Assembly (NCBI GenBank): GCA_029891345.1
Contig: CM057009.1
Span: 213,038,120-213,102,119, forward strand
Reading direction: 5' to 3'
Source of the DNA: Dryococelus australis
Taxonomy: Eukaryota > Arthropoda > Insecta > Phasmatodea > Phasmatidae
DNA: 64,000 nt
This document shows, piece by piece, positions 11,555-23,311 of this stretch (the first letter of the stretch is position 1; every line of letters starts with the position of its first letter). A program made the position numbers and the translations under genes. Below the pieces are notes generated by a model. It saw only the letters and a list, made by a program, of their open reading frames with translations, was not told where the DNA came from and did not search any database.

Positions 11555-13390
11555 GTAAAAACTTGATATGCTTCTGATTTATGGTGAATGTAAACAAAAT
11601 GTGACAGCAACAGCAGCGTTATATGCAGAGAGGTATCGGTTATGACAGCATCCATTGTGAAATACACTGTGATGCCCGAGTGGTCAAGGGCTGAGCACAA
11701 ACACTCAAAAAGAAATAATCTAAGTCAATTTAACACATTTAATAAAATCAAGCGCTGAAACGGTTACACTTTTAATAATACATCTACTTACTTAGCATTA
11801 TGGAAGAAGTTGACTTGGTACATAATATTATAAAGAAGAACGTGATCTCAAATAGAAGCAACATCATAATATAGCCACGGTGATGGAGGGTAGAGTCTCA
11901 GCGCAGCTCAGGCAAGTCGTCCCAGGTGGTGGTGTGCAGTCTCTGGCGTCCTCTGCTGAAGTCCCCTGTCCTCAGGCCGTGCATGGCATAATAAAGCAAC
12001 ATGAGTGTAGTGGGGAGAAATCTCCCTCCACCAAGAACTCATGCATGAGCAGTCTCCCACCAATGAGAATTCCGGGCGAGAAGAGTTTCCAACCAATGAG
12101 AGGACAAGATTAGGGCGTCAGCCAATGAACTGGAACTTTGCACACTGCCCCAAAGTGTGATATCGAAATCATGTGACAAGAAAATAACGCTTGATACAGC
12201 GCGTGATTCCAAGATTCATGGGACTAAAATATTGTGAAAAATAAGATGCATTTCCTGTTAAAAGTGGTTAGCAATCGCAGTCACGCAGTGCTGAAATCAC
12301 CGTAGGTTGTATAAGGATAGATACATTTTCCTGCTGCAGGCACCGCAAAGCTTGATAGTTGCGGAAATACTTCATTAAAATGTTTTCTCTGTTATCTGGA
12401 AAACTGGTGGATTGCCCGCCACAGTACAACACAGCTGAGACTTCGCAGGAAATTATTTTTGTGGGTACTGTATTACTCTGGTGAGAAGCAGACACACACC
12501 AACAACAGGGGAAATGCAGGCAACAGACATTCTGGCAGCAGTTGCCCACATTCCACAGGTGAGCTCAACGGAACTGGCTATTGGCCCGAGAATAAGCTAG
12601 GCAAGTGGTGTTCACATTCTACATTGGTACAGATTTCTTCCGTGCCCTGTAGCACTTTATCAGAATTTAGATGAGTGTGATTATGCTAGGAGGATGTAAT
12701 TTTGTCATGGTCTTCATTTGAAAATGTGAGAAAATAAACCATTTCTCAAATGAGTTCTTTTTACCAATGAAACCACTTTTATCAACCATGGAAACATGAA
12801 CTTGAGGAGTATGAATTACTGATCAACTGAGAACCTGTACTGGCTGAGGGAGGTGGAACACCAAAGATAGTGAGTGTAAGTGTGTCGTGTGGGTTGATCG
12901 GTGAGTTTTTATAGTTCCCTACTTCATTGAAGGTACATTAAACTGAAAAAAATACACAGAATTTATTTCAGAAGTTCAACCTGCTCTCCTAGAAGATGTT
13001 ATTCTGGAAATACGTCAATGTATGAGGTACCAGTTTGGTGGGTATCTTGCACACAACTCACTTATGGCTAGAAATACACTCTAAAACCTTTTTTCTGACT
13101 GGTAAATTTGGCAAAGAGGCATCATCCCGTGGCCAGCACATTCACCTGACTAGACATCTTTGGACTTTTATCGTTGGGGTACGGCAAAGGAGAAAGTTTA
13201 CCAGTAAGTCCCAATGACCCCAGATGACATAAAGCACCACATCGTTGAAGCATGTTCTATGCCATAGAGGGCAACTCTTACATCCATGTTGTCGTCTCTC
13301 ACCAAATTGCTGTACATGTGCATTGTGGTTGATGGTGGACGCATTAGTAATTGAACGTGGATATGTGAGACAAGAATAAGTCACATTCTG
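11555..13390 (+). pseudogene. DD41D mariner-type transposase, disrupted (element A)
   Basis: Pieces of one transposase appear in order on the plus strand. The start region is at about 11560 (LDMLLIYGECKQNVTATAAL, the N-terminal helix-turn-helix region). After an insertion come DILAAVAHIPQVSSTELA at about 12520, ETTFINHGNMN at about 12765, and a C-terminal catalytic part at 13020-13390. There QFGGYLAH stands where family members have Q.DG.PAH, so the second catalytic Asp is Gly. The third acid is kept (SLDFYRWG-like), with 41 residues between the two positions. Several in-frame stops and frameshifts are present. It ends with a VVDGGRISN-like tail. Not functional. Confidence 0.75.
11669..12260 (-). 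mobile_element. Insertion inside transposase A, possibly an LTR
   Basis: Sequence from TGTGATGCCCGAGTGGTC onward interrupts the reading of transposase A. Its GC-rich part (11880-12130) holds repeated CCAATGAGA/CCAATGAAC boxes (CCAAT motifs). On the minus strand a TTTATTATG and later AATAAAA-like stretches could be LTR signals. The right border is uncertain and no target duplication was confirmed. Confidence 0.35.
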
Positions 13391-14399
13391 GAACCTTTAC
13401 TAGTTGTGATTATCTATGTTAAGAATATTGTTATTCAAAAACTACCTACTAGTCACCATTGTACAGGACTAGAAAAATGTAATGGCACACATGCATTTTC
13501 CAAATCCCATACAGAAACTGTACTAGACACTGTGCATGCAAAAGGATGTTTGGTTTTGATGTTGTTGACATTAGACAAATAAAATGTGTGTTTAATTTGA
13601 TGTTTATTGCTGGATTACAATTAATTCTCCGAGCAATCATGTCTGTTTTGCACTCCACACCAATGCAACAGAAACATTGAAAACTTGCAGTACATCATAC
13701 AGGATAAGGCGAAACATGCTCCCTTATTTGAAGGTCTTATTAAAATAAAATTGTACAAAGTGAAGAAAACTTATTCCAGCAGTGCAAAACTACATACTTG
13801 GAAGCTACAGTTTAAATGGTTTTGAAAGTAAATGTGTCAAGTGGTGTTCCTCGTAAATGCACTGTTGAAGGTGAGTTCGGAAGGATGCCATCACTGCAGC
13901 CAGCATTTCTGAAGGAATACAGGAGGTTAAATTGGACAGCGAATGCTTGCCAGAGGCATCTTCTGAACTAAACAGTAGGCAGCAAACCAAATGCCCCCCC
14001 CCCCCCCCCCAAATCAACATCCATTCAAACGAGTTCCCCCCCTTTTTTTTTCTTTGCATGCCCTACGGAATTCAAACGGATGCTGAGGTGGGAGACATTT
14101 GGTTAGCTCTTTACTGTCTAGTCTGTAAGTGTCTATAGGTGAACAACAGGCATCCACTGCTGAAATGTTCCTTCTAAACAGTAATTTTGCTGTCACTGTT
14201 AAACATGCATTTCGCACCCACTTCCAGCTTGCCCTTTGCGAACATGTGGCAGCTCTTCAATGTCTGATCAAAGTGTGTGGCGGATTTTTCATTAGGACTT
14301 GCGATTTCATCCGTACAAGATGGTTGTTGTCGAAGAATGTTCGAACATGATTGATAAAATCGTATGGAACTCTGTGAAAACATCCTTCAAGATGTTCTT

Positions 14400-14890
14400 G
14401 TTGCTGTTGTTTTATTCAGTAATGATGTACATTTTCACTTATTCGTTTGAGTGAATAAACAAATCTTTCATTACTGGAGTAAGCAGGACCATCTGATACT
14501 TCATGAAAAACCTGTACACTTTGTTTGTGATACTGTTTGGTGCACAGTGGGAAGTATTGGGATCATCGGCACCTACTTTTTTGAAGAGCGAGGTGTCACT
14601 GTTACAATCAACTCAGATTAATGTGTTGCAATGAATCAGAATTTCATGGAACCAAAACACAATGTGATGCAAATTCAAAATGTTTTGTTTTCAACAACAT
14701 GGGGCCACAGCCCATATGGCAAGACGATCACTCAAAAGTGCTGTGACAGTTGTACTCAGGCTGCTTGATTTTTTTATGTGGTGACGTCCCCTGGCCAGTG
14801 GAATCTCCATATCTTGCTCGCTGAAATTTTTTCTCTGGGGATATCTCAAGGCAGAGGTTTACAGACATTGATTAAGGACTCTGGTAGCCC
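14400..14890 (+). pseudogene. Mariner-type transposase remnant (element B)
   Basis: The middle part of a transposase is readable: TVWCTVGSIGIIGTYFFEE at about 14530, matching the WC.V...GIIGP.FFE pattern. Next come QQHGATAHMARRSL at about 14690 (usually QQDGA.AH, so the catalytic Asp is His), a shifted GDVPWPVESP at about 14782, and KFFLWGYLKAEVY in another frame. Frame changes and stops make it non-coding. It resembles but is distinct from transposase A, so two related families are present. Confidence 0.7.
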
Positions 14891-15505
14891 GTAGGAATGT
14901 AATATGTGAATAAATCACCTGTATTTCACCATAAATGTTGGCAAGAGTAATAGCATCCTAGCATCCTAGATACAAGAGTAATTCCTCTAAAGTCGAGTAG
15001 ACACTACAAATGAAGGTGTAGCAGTCGGTGAAACCAAATGAAATTACTAGTTCGCACAGACTGTTGTCTCCGACTGGTTGACGTTCCTCGTTGAAATCCC
15101 GAGCAATTCATGGACTTGTGTGCCGCTTTTAGATGAAAGTTTAGGTTAGCATTGCATATAAGCAGTTTCCATCTAGCCTTAAAACATAAAATATTTGAGT
15201 CCATTAATTTACCCACAAAATTTTATTGCTTTCGAACATTTTCTTCTGTCGCACTTGAAACTACAATTCTACAGCGCTGGATATAACTGCATCATATCAC
15301 TGAAAATACACGCGTAGACAAGCCCCACAGTTGGGTAGCCACTGAAAATAGTAGTAGATATGCAAATACTCCTCGTATGGAGCACCACTGAAATGTCTCG
15401 CGTGAAAGTGCTTCATACGAGGAAACATGTGATGTACAAATATGCAATTAAGTATGCGAAGAATGTGTTGATGACAGAGAGAAACACATATCATCTCTTA
15501 CCATT

Positions 15506-15546
15506 GTGCATTGCATTGACAGTGCATTGACAGTGCATTGACAGTG
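15506..15546. repeat. Short tandem repeat GCATTGACAGT x3
   Basis: Three consecutive copies of an 11-base unit lie at the inner edge of the right inverted repeat of element B. Confidence 0.85.
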
Positions 15547-16290
15547 AGGGACACCACTTGACATATTTACTATTTGAAACAATTTAAACTGTAATTTCCA
15601 AGTGTGTAGTTTTGCATGGCCAGAATTAATCTTATTTACTTTGAACCTGTATTTTGCAAAGTACAGAGCACCTTTTATATCTTCGTGTTTTCCACTTGGT
15701 GTGTGCAGCAAGGTACGTGTAGGGACTCTCAGCTGGACATCTCCTAGCGGATGATGCAACCTACCCCACCACAGCTACAGTGAAATGCATACGCCTATGA
15801 AAAACCCATGACAGCTGAAAAAAGAGCTCGCTGGATTTTAAAAATAATCATGTCACTGAACTTGCCGCTTAACAACATGTTATACTATTGAGAGAAAAGA
15901 GTATATTCCCATTTATAACAACAAAGTTGATATTGTTATCTCAGTAATTATTTCTATCCTGAAACCGTAGTGCCATTTATAAATTCAAAATAAAATTTTT
16001 ATACTTTCAGCAGTTCTGAAGATATTTGGGGTGAACATCTTTGCTGGATAATCCTTTATATACTATTCTGCTAGTACATCACATGTAACCCTTAGAGTGT
16101 AAAATGTTTCTAAGTCAGGGTGGTCATAATGTGATGGCTCATCAGTGTAAGCGAAATAGTTGAGATATGCATTTTAATGTTGTAAATAAAGCTGTGTGTA
16201 TTTTTATATCATTGTAAATAAATTAATAAATTAATATAATTCTTAAATTTTTATCAAGACCTCCATTCCTCACAAACTCTGATATGCCCC

Positions 16291-17040
16291 TGGTGACTTG
16301 CAACATTACTTTAAAGGTGAAAAGATATTTACATTCTAAAAAATGATCACTATAGCATGTTCAAACAAGTACATATTTATAAATGAATATAATGTTTTGG
16401 CTCTATTCAGTACATGTATTTGTTTGTAAGTGTGGTTCATTTAATGTGTGTCTATGAAGCATATTTGTGACATTTATTAATTTAGGGTTTATCAAAAATG
16501 GATTGTCTCTAAAACCATATCTTTTTTCTTCTGGAATACCTAATCCTGTTGTGTGGCATAATTTTTTGAGGGAATAAACTGACAGTGAAAAAGTCATCCA
16601 TTTATAAGAGAGCTTTAAAATAATATATGGGAAAAATCAGTTATAATCTTGTAAATCCTTCTTAAAAGGATAAAATGCTTCTCAAAAAGTTTAAAAAAAA
16701 AAAAAAAAATGTTGCCTCTAGCATGTGACTACTACATTCATTGAAAATTCATAAGAATAACTCAATGAGTAAAATTGTTTTGTATAACCAAATTGTTTAA
16801 ATTAACTCAGTATTAAAACGTCCCTTATGTTATTAAAAAATTTGACAATTTATTGTAGTAATTCAGGACATGCTTCAGGGCATATATGAAATTTTAAACT
16901 ATGTTACCATTTTGGAGATGGCATACAAGTAAATAAAACACACAAATGCAAATGCTTGAGAATGATTTTCATGTTGGCCATCATGATAAAATTACAATAA
17001 TTTTTGAGGGCGGTAGTAATTTTTTGTGAAACTTACAGTT
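16291..17040. other. Non-coding AT-rich stretch
   Basis: No gene seen. Contains a poly-A run near 16692-16709. Confidence 0.35.
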
Positions 17041-17044
17041 GGGG

Positions 17045-17335
17045 CAACACCACAATGCAAAAATACCGCAACTCCGAACGTACAATCACACCAAAAACCA
17101 CAATGTTGAACGCAGAATTGACCACATCACCAAAAGGTAGGAAAGTTCTGTGTACTACAACACAGACATACGATGACAGCAAAATACAACAATGCCAAAA
17201 AATCCCACTGCAGGAGTACCACAAAAACAGACTTACAAGACTGTCACTAGTTCCATCAACTAAAACTTCAGCTGTACCACAATGCTGAATGCACTAATAC
17301 CAAAACCCGTATTGACCACAATGCTGAAACCTGCA
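17045..17335. repeat. Degenerate ACCACAATG(C/T)TGAA repeats
   Basis: The word ACCACAATG occurs near 17048, 17097, 17275 and 17317, three times followed by (C/T)TGAA. The intervening CA-rich sequence echoes it (CAATGCCAAAAAATCCCACTG). It resembles a decayed minisatellite. The 94-codon open frame through it follows from the stop-poor CA-rich composition. Confidence 0.5.
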
Positions 17336-18957
17336 TTGCAACACTCTGTTAATATAAAATTATGTCTTTCAGCTTCTGTCACCTGTCCCGAAATATGCCA
17401 CTTATTATACATGGTACATATTTAGACTTAACGTAGTGTAAGTATTTTCGTAAAGTAGTGGAAGCTATCAACTACACCCAAAGAATTTTTGTAACAGAAT
17501 AGGTCACGATAGTTTACTTAAAAGATACTGAGGAATGTAGGGTACTACTACTGCAAAAAAATTAACCATCACAAAAGGAAAGCCATCAATACATGTTGAA
17601 AAATTGTCATGAATTACACACGCATTTGGCAGTGGTGTTTTACAAGTGTAATTTTGAAAAATGTTGGATTAAACATGTTTAATTCTAAAACATTGTATAC
17701 ATTTGTAAAACAACATAAGCAATGGCCTATTAATACCAGTGTTTTGTTTCTTTACAACTCCAAGTTACTGTGTTTATATTACCACAAAATTGCCAGTATT
17801 AATATTTATGAAGATTTCAAGTAAATTGGCATTGATATTTAGAAGTTTATGTTATACATTGGGCATTATTTTAACTTGTTGTCAACTACTTTAATAAATA
17901 AAATATTAGCAAGGGTTGGGGTCGATGACATAGCAACTTTGAGTTCTATAGTAGCGGACCAATTTGTTTGAGCAGGTTAGAAGCAGGGAGGGAATCAGCC
18001 TTAATGTAGCAATTAAATGTAGTGATTACATCAGTCTCATTAAGAGGCCAACAGAAATCACAGGACATGTTTAATTATTATTTCTCCAAAATACTGCATT
18101 CGGTTCGGTGTAGTGCAGCTACTCCAGAATTTTTCGTACAATGTGAGTACAGTAACTACATTGGCATAGTTAAAAGATACCATTTTTGTGCATACCTTGT
18201 CCAGATTTTGTGATGTTATGGTACGTGCAAATTTTTTGATTGACTGACTTCCGTTATTACAATAGAACATCTTACAGGTTGTACCGGACATAGATGTTGA
18301 AACAGAGGCAGATGATAGAGGGGTCCAAGACCTACAAAAATGACCAATACGTATGTGGTCCGATTCTCGACCGTTTAAAAGTTACAAATTTTTTCCGATT
18401 GTTTGGACCTACTCTACATCAAGAATTTAATGTTTGTGACGAAAGTACGTGCCCCAGTGAAGTGATTTTTGTAGAAATGGTAGCAGACAAGTGTAGTCAC
18501 ATAACCAAACATCATTCATGCTATTGTCATTAGAGTGATCTGAAAAATAATAACATCTTTGCAAAATTTATGTATTGTCCAGATATTTGTCATGAGTTTA
18601 TATTCGTTAAAAAAATACTAATGTACTACATAAACAACTGCCTGCCACTGGAAAAACTACCTACATGTATGCCTTGTTAGAAGTACAAATAATACGCTGT
18701 CATGAGCAAAAGTTAACATCGTAAAGTTGAAAACCTAGTTACGTTTTCGACGTTGCAATAATAACAAACTGGCTGTAGGGCAATGGTACTTACATGGAAA
18801 ACGTTATAAATGACATGTGACTGTAAAATTAAACACAGTAGAATGAAAGTGACGTAGCATTCTTCTTTTGCATTGGTTCACTCATTTTGAAAGATTATCA
18901 AATTAAGGGAGAACATTAAAATGAAAGTAATCAACCTAAAGTAATTTATTTGCATAT
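17336..18957. other. Non-coding stretch
   Basis: No exon or known repeat recognised. Open frames of 60-80 codons show no similarity I can name. Confidence 0.35.
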
Positions 18958-20038
18958 TCATAACAGCTGTTCAAATTGTCTTCCCTGTCTCTGTTCACAC
19001 AACCTGCACCTTCGTATAAAATTACTTTGCAATGTTTGGAATGCACGAACATTTACTTTTATTATATTTTCAGCTTCTGATAGTTTGTGCCTCTGTTTCC
19101 TTATGTTGTGACAGTCACACGAATAAACGGTTTCTTTGAAGTACCCCACATGAAAACAGATAAATTGGATTCAAATCTGCTGATCGTAGGGGCCACACTA
19201 TTGGTCCGCCATGTCCAATCTATTTATCAGGGAATGTAGTGTTTAAATACTGCCTCCCTTGCACTGCATAATGACATGGAGCACCATCATTCTGAAACCG
19301 CATGTTTCTACACACCTCTAGGTTCACGTCTTTTAACAGTGGCAGAAAATCGTGCTGGGGAAAATTGTTATACGTGTCACCATTCAGTGTTACCAGTAGT
19401 TCAAATGGCCAATCAATTGGCGGCCTACTACACCCGTCCACATGTTCACGTTGAACTGGTGTTGGAAATGCAAGTGTCTTATTAAATGGGAATTTTCAAT
19501 AGACCATGAGTGAATGTTGTGAAAGTTGAATATTCCACCTCTTTGGAAATGTGATGTGTCCGTCCTTGAAATGTTATAAAAAAGGCTTGGGTCATCCCTA
19601 CACAGACACAGGATTTTTGTGGCTAAAGTTCTCTCTTTTTTTAATAAGCCGCTGGGGGTAGAGCCTGCACCCGCTGTATGTGATATGGATGGTGATTGCT
19701 GGCTCATAATATACTATGTACACTAGTTGTTGAGATAACTGTACGAGTGCTTATCTTCTTGATACTGGTAGATGGTCTATTGGTATCTCTTCCAACACTT
19801 GGTTGATGTTGTCCGGGTCAGCCCTCGGGATGCCTTCACGTCTTGAACTAGGCATACAGCCTTCCATGAACGTGTTGTGTGTGTTGATAAACACCCGGTG
19901 ATCAGGATATCTTTCAGGTTGCCGGCCTCCTCTTCTCAGTACATGTTCTTCATGAAGGGCAGCAGCATGATGTCCGTTGCCTTGAGCAACACCATATAAA
20001 TAGTGCATCTCAGCATATTCGCGAGAGGAATAAGGCAT
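18958..20038 (-). pseudogene. DD41D mariner-type transposase, nearly full length (copy 1)
   Basis: On the minus strand a transposase can be followed end to end through a few frame changes. The start is at about 20038 (MPYSSREYAEMHYLYG, the N-terminal DNA-binding region). Then come FNFHNIHSWSIENSH and NVNMWTGVVGRQLIG at about 19530-19400, FQNDGAPCHYA at about 19280 with the second catalytic Asp intact, GHGGPIVWPLRSADLNP at about 19195, and the end QGRQFEQLL at 18961. The usual third acid in PLDFF is Tyr here (PIYLF), at the 41-residue spacing. One in-frame stop lies shortly after the HYA motif. It cuts DNA in its intact relatives; this copy should be inactive. Flanking TIRs were not identified. 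Confidence 0.82.
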
Positions 20039-20372
20039 GGTAGTTTGTTTATGGAATATCACACATCCACATCAATTGGCACAAAATCCAATACAATAAT
20101 TTATTCAAAGTCTTCTTGCCAGTTAGTAACTAACTGTTCATATCACACTGCTGGTCAAACATCTTATACACAATAGCTGAAGGTTCATCGCGATAATGGG
20201 AGCATGTAATTAACAGCAGACGACATACATGCACAATGCTGTGGGAACATTTTCTCTACTCCCGTATTGAGAGACTTTTTGCTGATACGCCAGTAGGGAA
20301 TAGTTGGTTTTAATGATCAGTTATACGAACGGTTAGATATGCCAAATTGTAATATAATTTTTACATAATTAC
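20039..20372. other. Non-coding flank of mariner-type copy 1
   Basis: Probably the 5' untranslated part and terminal repeat of the element, but no matching inverted copy was found on the other side. Confidence 0.3.
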
Positions 20373-21960
20373 TAGGGGTGTGCGAACGTTCAAAATTCGA
20401 ACTCAAACCGTACCCAAAAAATGTTTGGTTCAAATTTGTGTTGGCACTGGAGTTCAAAGCAGAAAATTTTAGTTTCCGAACAACCAACGTCTTTTACATA
20501 GGCCCATACCGCATGTCATACATACAAAAACAATGCAAAATTCACGGCCTTGTTATTTATTTACATTTGCTCACTGAATAGACTACATATTATTAGTTTC
20601 TTTTTTCACGACATGGAAACGTTTGTTTTATAACGTAAACATGATGCAGTCAACGTACATATTTTTATATACCTATTATTACATTTTATTAAACACTTCG
20701 AGGGAAGAAATCTTGTCACGGTGACACCGATATTGTAAACGAAAATAAGGTTTCCATTGTAGAAGTATCACAGTGTATAACACATCTACATGGAATATGG
20801 AATATTTGCCAAACCAAAACCATTCCAGATGTTGTGAAATGCGAAATACATTAAAAACCCGATATAACAAATTTTTTTTTTTGGCCCTTTTATAATCAAA
20901 CAGTGGAACAGGTATAATCGGGTCACATAAAAAAAAGGACCACTAGGAACTCTTCCGTCAAATACATCACACCACGCCAACAAAACTGAATACGGAAAAC
21001 CATACCATATTGGCTGTAATGAGTCAGTAAAATATATCTCTGCGCTGAAAGGAGGGAGAATTCGCGCCTGCTCCCTCTGTCCCCGACTCATGACCATCCG
21101 CAGACAGACCATATGCCTACCTGTCTGCACGTTTTCCACTTATTTATTTATTCAGGTTGGGGGACATAAATTGCCCCGTGATATAACCGAATCTGCGGTA
21201 TAACGGGCCGTGTTATTCCAGGCTTCCATACTTGTTTAGTTGTTATTGTTTCATTCACGTACTGCAACCAATTTTTTTCTCGTGGCTACGGGACGTTTCC
21301 AGTGAGACAGTACCCGAGATAATTGATTACTCTCTGAATGCTTCCAATAGAGCATAACAGATGACAGCAGATGCCCATTAGTTTGGTGGACCTGACTAAA
21401 GGCAGTGTTTCTGTTCGCAGTTTTATTTAACTAAATGGTCACATAACCCATTTTAGTCTATTAAATTATTACGTATTTGGTATTTTAGTATTTAGCATGC
21501 AATGAAACTTGCTAAATGCTAAAAACAAAAAATAATGTACCAAAAACCCAAGTCACCGCCGTATGTATTTTTAAATTCAAGATGTTTGTTCCAATTGAAC
21601 CATACTAAATTACTAAAAACTAAAATACACATTTACCAAAGTCACGTCGACACAGCAGTTGCATGTATTGTTTAATGTTTACACAGTCCACAGTGCCCCA
21701 TTTGTTTTTCATTCCCGGTAGTGTGAAAGTTTTTAATTTCATATAACACTGACAGTGAATTTGGAAAGGAACCAGCAACCACAGCAGTCATCCACCATTT
21801 GGCAACATTTCAAGAAAAATAAAGAGGAAGAAATTGCGAAATGCAATTACTGTAGCAAACAATTAAAAACACCTACCGGTACAACAGCTTCACTAGCAAG
21901 ATTTTTCCATTCTTGGCGAGGCACTAAAATAATTAACCTACAAATTAAAGTTAACTAATG
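20373..21960 (+). mobile_element. hAT-type element, left end plus BED finger remnant
   Basis: TAGGGGTGTGCGAACGTTCAAAATTCGAA at 20373 is a typical hAT-like terminus of the TAGGGGTGTGCGAATATTCGAA kind; the same tip begins the element at 57111. A BED finger lies 1.4 kb downstream in the matching direction. The right end was not found, so the element is truncated or decayed on that side. Confidence 0.5.
21755..21958 (+). pseudogene. BED zinc-finger fragment of a hAT transposase
   Basis: Reads SSTIWQHFKKN, then CNYCSKQLKTPTGTTASLARFF. This matches the BED finger (S.IW.HF......C..C.K.LK.P.GTTSSL..HL....H), with both Cys present and the His pair lost after a frameshift near 21905. BED fingers bind DNA at the N-terminus of hAT transposases and of host genes derived from them. 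The catalytic domain that should follow is not recognisable downstream. Confidence 0.75.
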
Positions 21961-22559
21961 TAACTCCAGACTAAATTTGTGTGTGTAGACCATTCAAAGA
22001 TTTATAGAATTAGAAATCAGATACCAAAAAAATAGTAAGAATCTCTACTCCGTAACATCACCAAATTATATGTCACAAATGCAAGCTGTTTCCCCCTATT
22101 CATCAGCATATCGGCAACCCACATTGTAACATATATGTAGTAAGGATTTAACTCTAGCACTCACTTGGCTATTTATTATGACTTTCTCCATTCATTTCAT
22201 CCCTTTACTGCAAGATATCTTTGTAGGTGTTGTTTAGTTACTAAAGACTTAGCAAACATTCTATCTTTTAAACATTAACTTATTCTTGGGGGTGGGGGCT
22301 CTAAAACAAAAAATAATGTAAACCACTCAACTTCAAAGTGAATTCCTATTTAATTGTTTAAGGCTTATTGTCTACATGTTGACCAGCAGTCTCACTTTAA
22401 TAAATACCAGCTTTGTTTAGCATGAAATACTTATTATTCTACTGTCAAAAACATTAATTAAATACCAAAACATTAAATTACAAAGTTGAGTATCACTAAT
22501 CTATGTGCCATTGCTAGTGGAGTATTTATAGAATTAACTAACCAGAACACCATAACTAT
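21961..22559. other. Non-coding AT-rich stretch
   Basis: Nothing recognised beyond AT-rich unique sequence. Confidence 0.35.
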
Positions 22560-23250
22560 AACTGGTTGTCTACCTTAAGGGGACTTAACATTAATCTAAA
22601 CTTAACCCTGTAGTACGTTACTGTTTATCTCGTCCCACACTGACCATGATTGCCCTTCTCCCCGCTGAGGAGGAGCAACACCTCTTGAGGCTGGACTGAC
22701 CACGCTCATCTCACTATTCACCACACCATAATTTTGTCATATTGCGTGCCCCCTCCGATTTCCGCTTATTTCTGCAGAACACACCATCACACGATTAATT
22801 ACCCGAACCCTAGACAGAGCTAGAAAAGCCTGTCTAGGCTTAAACTATCTCCAGACTCAAACCAGCACCCGAATTGAGTTGAGAGATTTTTGTGGCTCTT
22901 AACAGCGCAGCATCTGAGCATCCACACTCGCTGGTTCCTGGTCATCAGCTCCACTTACACTCTAGCAAATACCTCTTCCCGTGGCCCACGTCACATGACT
23001 GGAGAGTGGCAGGAGGCCATTCTGTGAACCCGGAGGGCCTGGCCAGCACCCAGCAGAGCACACGCATTTCGCAATAGGCAGGGCCATATCACGCAAGCCA
23101 AAATTGCACAATTTGTGGAAGTCGAGCTCTGAACTCCTGGGCAGACACCGTCCTGTGCAAATTGTCAGCTCAACATACACATCAATGCCCCCCCTACTGT
23201 AAAATCTCCAGGTCCTGCATTTTCTCAGTTACAGAAAAGAAAACATAACA
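22560..23250. other. GC-richer non-coding block, possible retroelement piece
   Basis: Composition jumps relative to the AT-rich neighbours, and short unrelated frames occur on both strands (22892-23077 plus; 22962-23180 minus). It resembles the LTR-like blocks at 1840 and 50400 in composition only. No family was recognised. Confidence 0.3.
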
Positions 23251-23265
23251 TAGAACAGTGACTAT

Positions 23266-23311
23266 ATGTGTGTGTGTGCACGTGTGTGCGCACACACACA
23301 CATACACACAC
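23266..23311. repeat. Palindromic TG/CA microsatellite
   Basis: A TG run passes into CACGTGTGTGCGCACACACAC, giving a dinucleotide inverted repeat that can fold on itself. Confidence 0.85.

Larger units (their letters stand above)
13727..15680 (+). mobile_element. Second mariner-type element B nested in element A
   Basis: 13750-13860 and the reverse complement of about 15530-15655 share long matches, such as GCAAAACTACA(T/C)ACTTGGAA, TACAGTTTAAAT and ATGTCAAGTGGTGT(T/C)CCTC. They form TIRs of at least 130 bp around a plus-strand transposase remnant. The outer borders are approximate. A run of 17 C at 13994-14010 lies inside. Confidence 0.65.
11252..16056 (+). mobile_element. DD41D mariner-type element A with TIRs of about 225 bp, nested in Tc1
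   Basis: 11252-11475 and the reverse complement of about 15835-16056 match over most of their length. Examples are AGGATTAT(T/C)CAGC at the tips, then CACCC.AAATATCTTC and GCGGC(G/A)AGTTCAGTGA further in. TA flanks each tip (11250-11251; 16057-16058). The interior holds a decayed transposase on the plus strand and two later insertions (11669-12260 and 13727-15680). The insertion point is inside the Tc1 element. Confidence 0.78.
10765..16147 (-). mobile_element. Tc1-like element split by nested insertions
   Basis: Terminal inverted repeats are recognisable. The left end is CACCAATTAGCCAATATATT (10765 on). The right end, read inverted, is CACTGATGAGCCATCACATT (16147 backwards). Both resemble Tc1-type ends of the form CACTGATCAGCCA.A.ATTATGACCAC. 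Each end is flanked by TA (10763-10764 and 16148-16149), the expected target duplication. Only about 0.58 kb of Tc1 sequence remains outside the nested element, so the element was already internally deleted or lost sequence afterwards. Confidence 0.72.
10440..16290 (+). mobile_element. Possible LTR interrupted by a nested transposon block
   Basis: Directly right of the Tc1 end (16149) lies an AT-rich segment with GTAAATAAA and AAGACCTCCATTCC (about 16180-16275). It matches the terminal part of the LTR-like blocks at 1840 and 36600 in opposite orientation. If this is one LTR, its left half is the unassigned sequence before 10763 and the Tc1 landed inside it. Only the right end is supported by similarity; the left half is inferred. 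Confidence 0.3.

Noticed and set aside
17004..17288. 94-codon frame rich in Thr and Lys
   Set aside because: Explained by a degenerate CA-rich repeat that is poor in stop codons.
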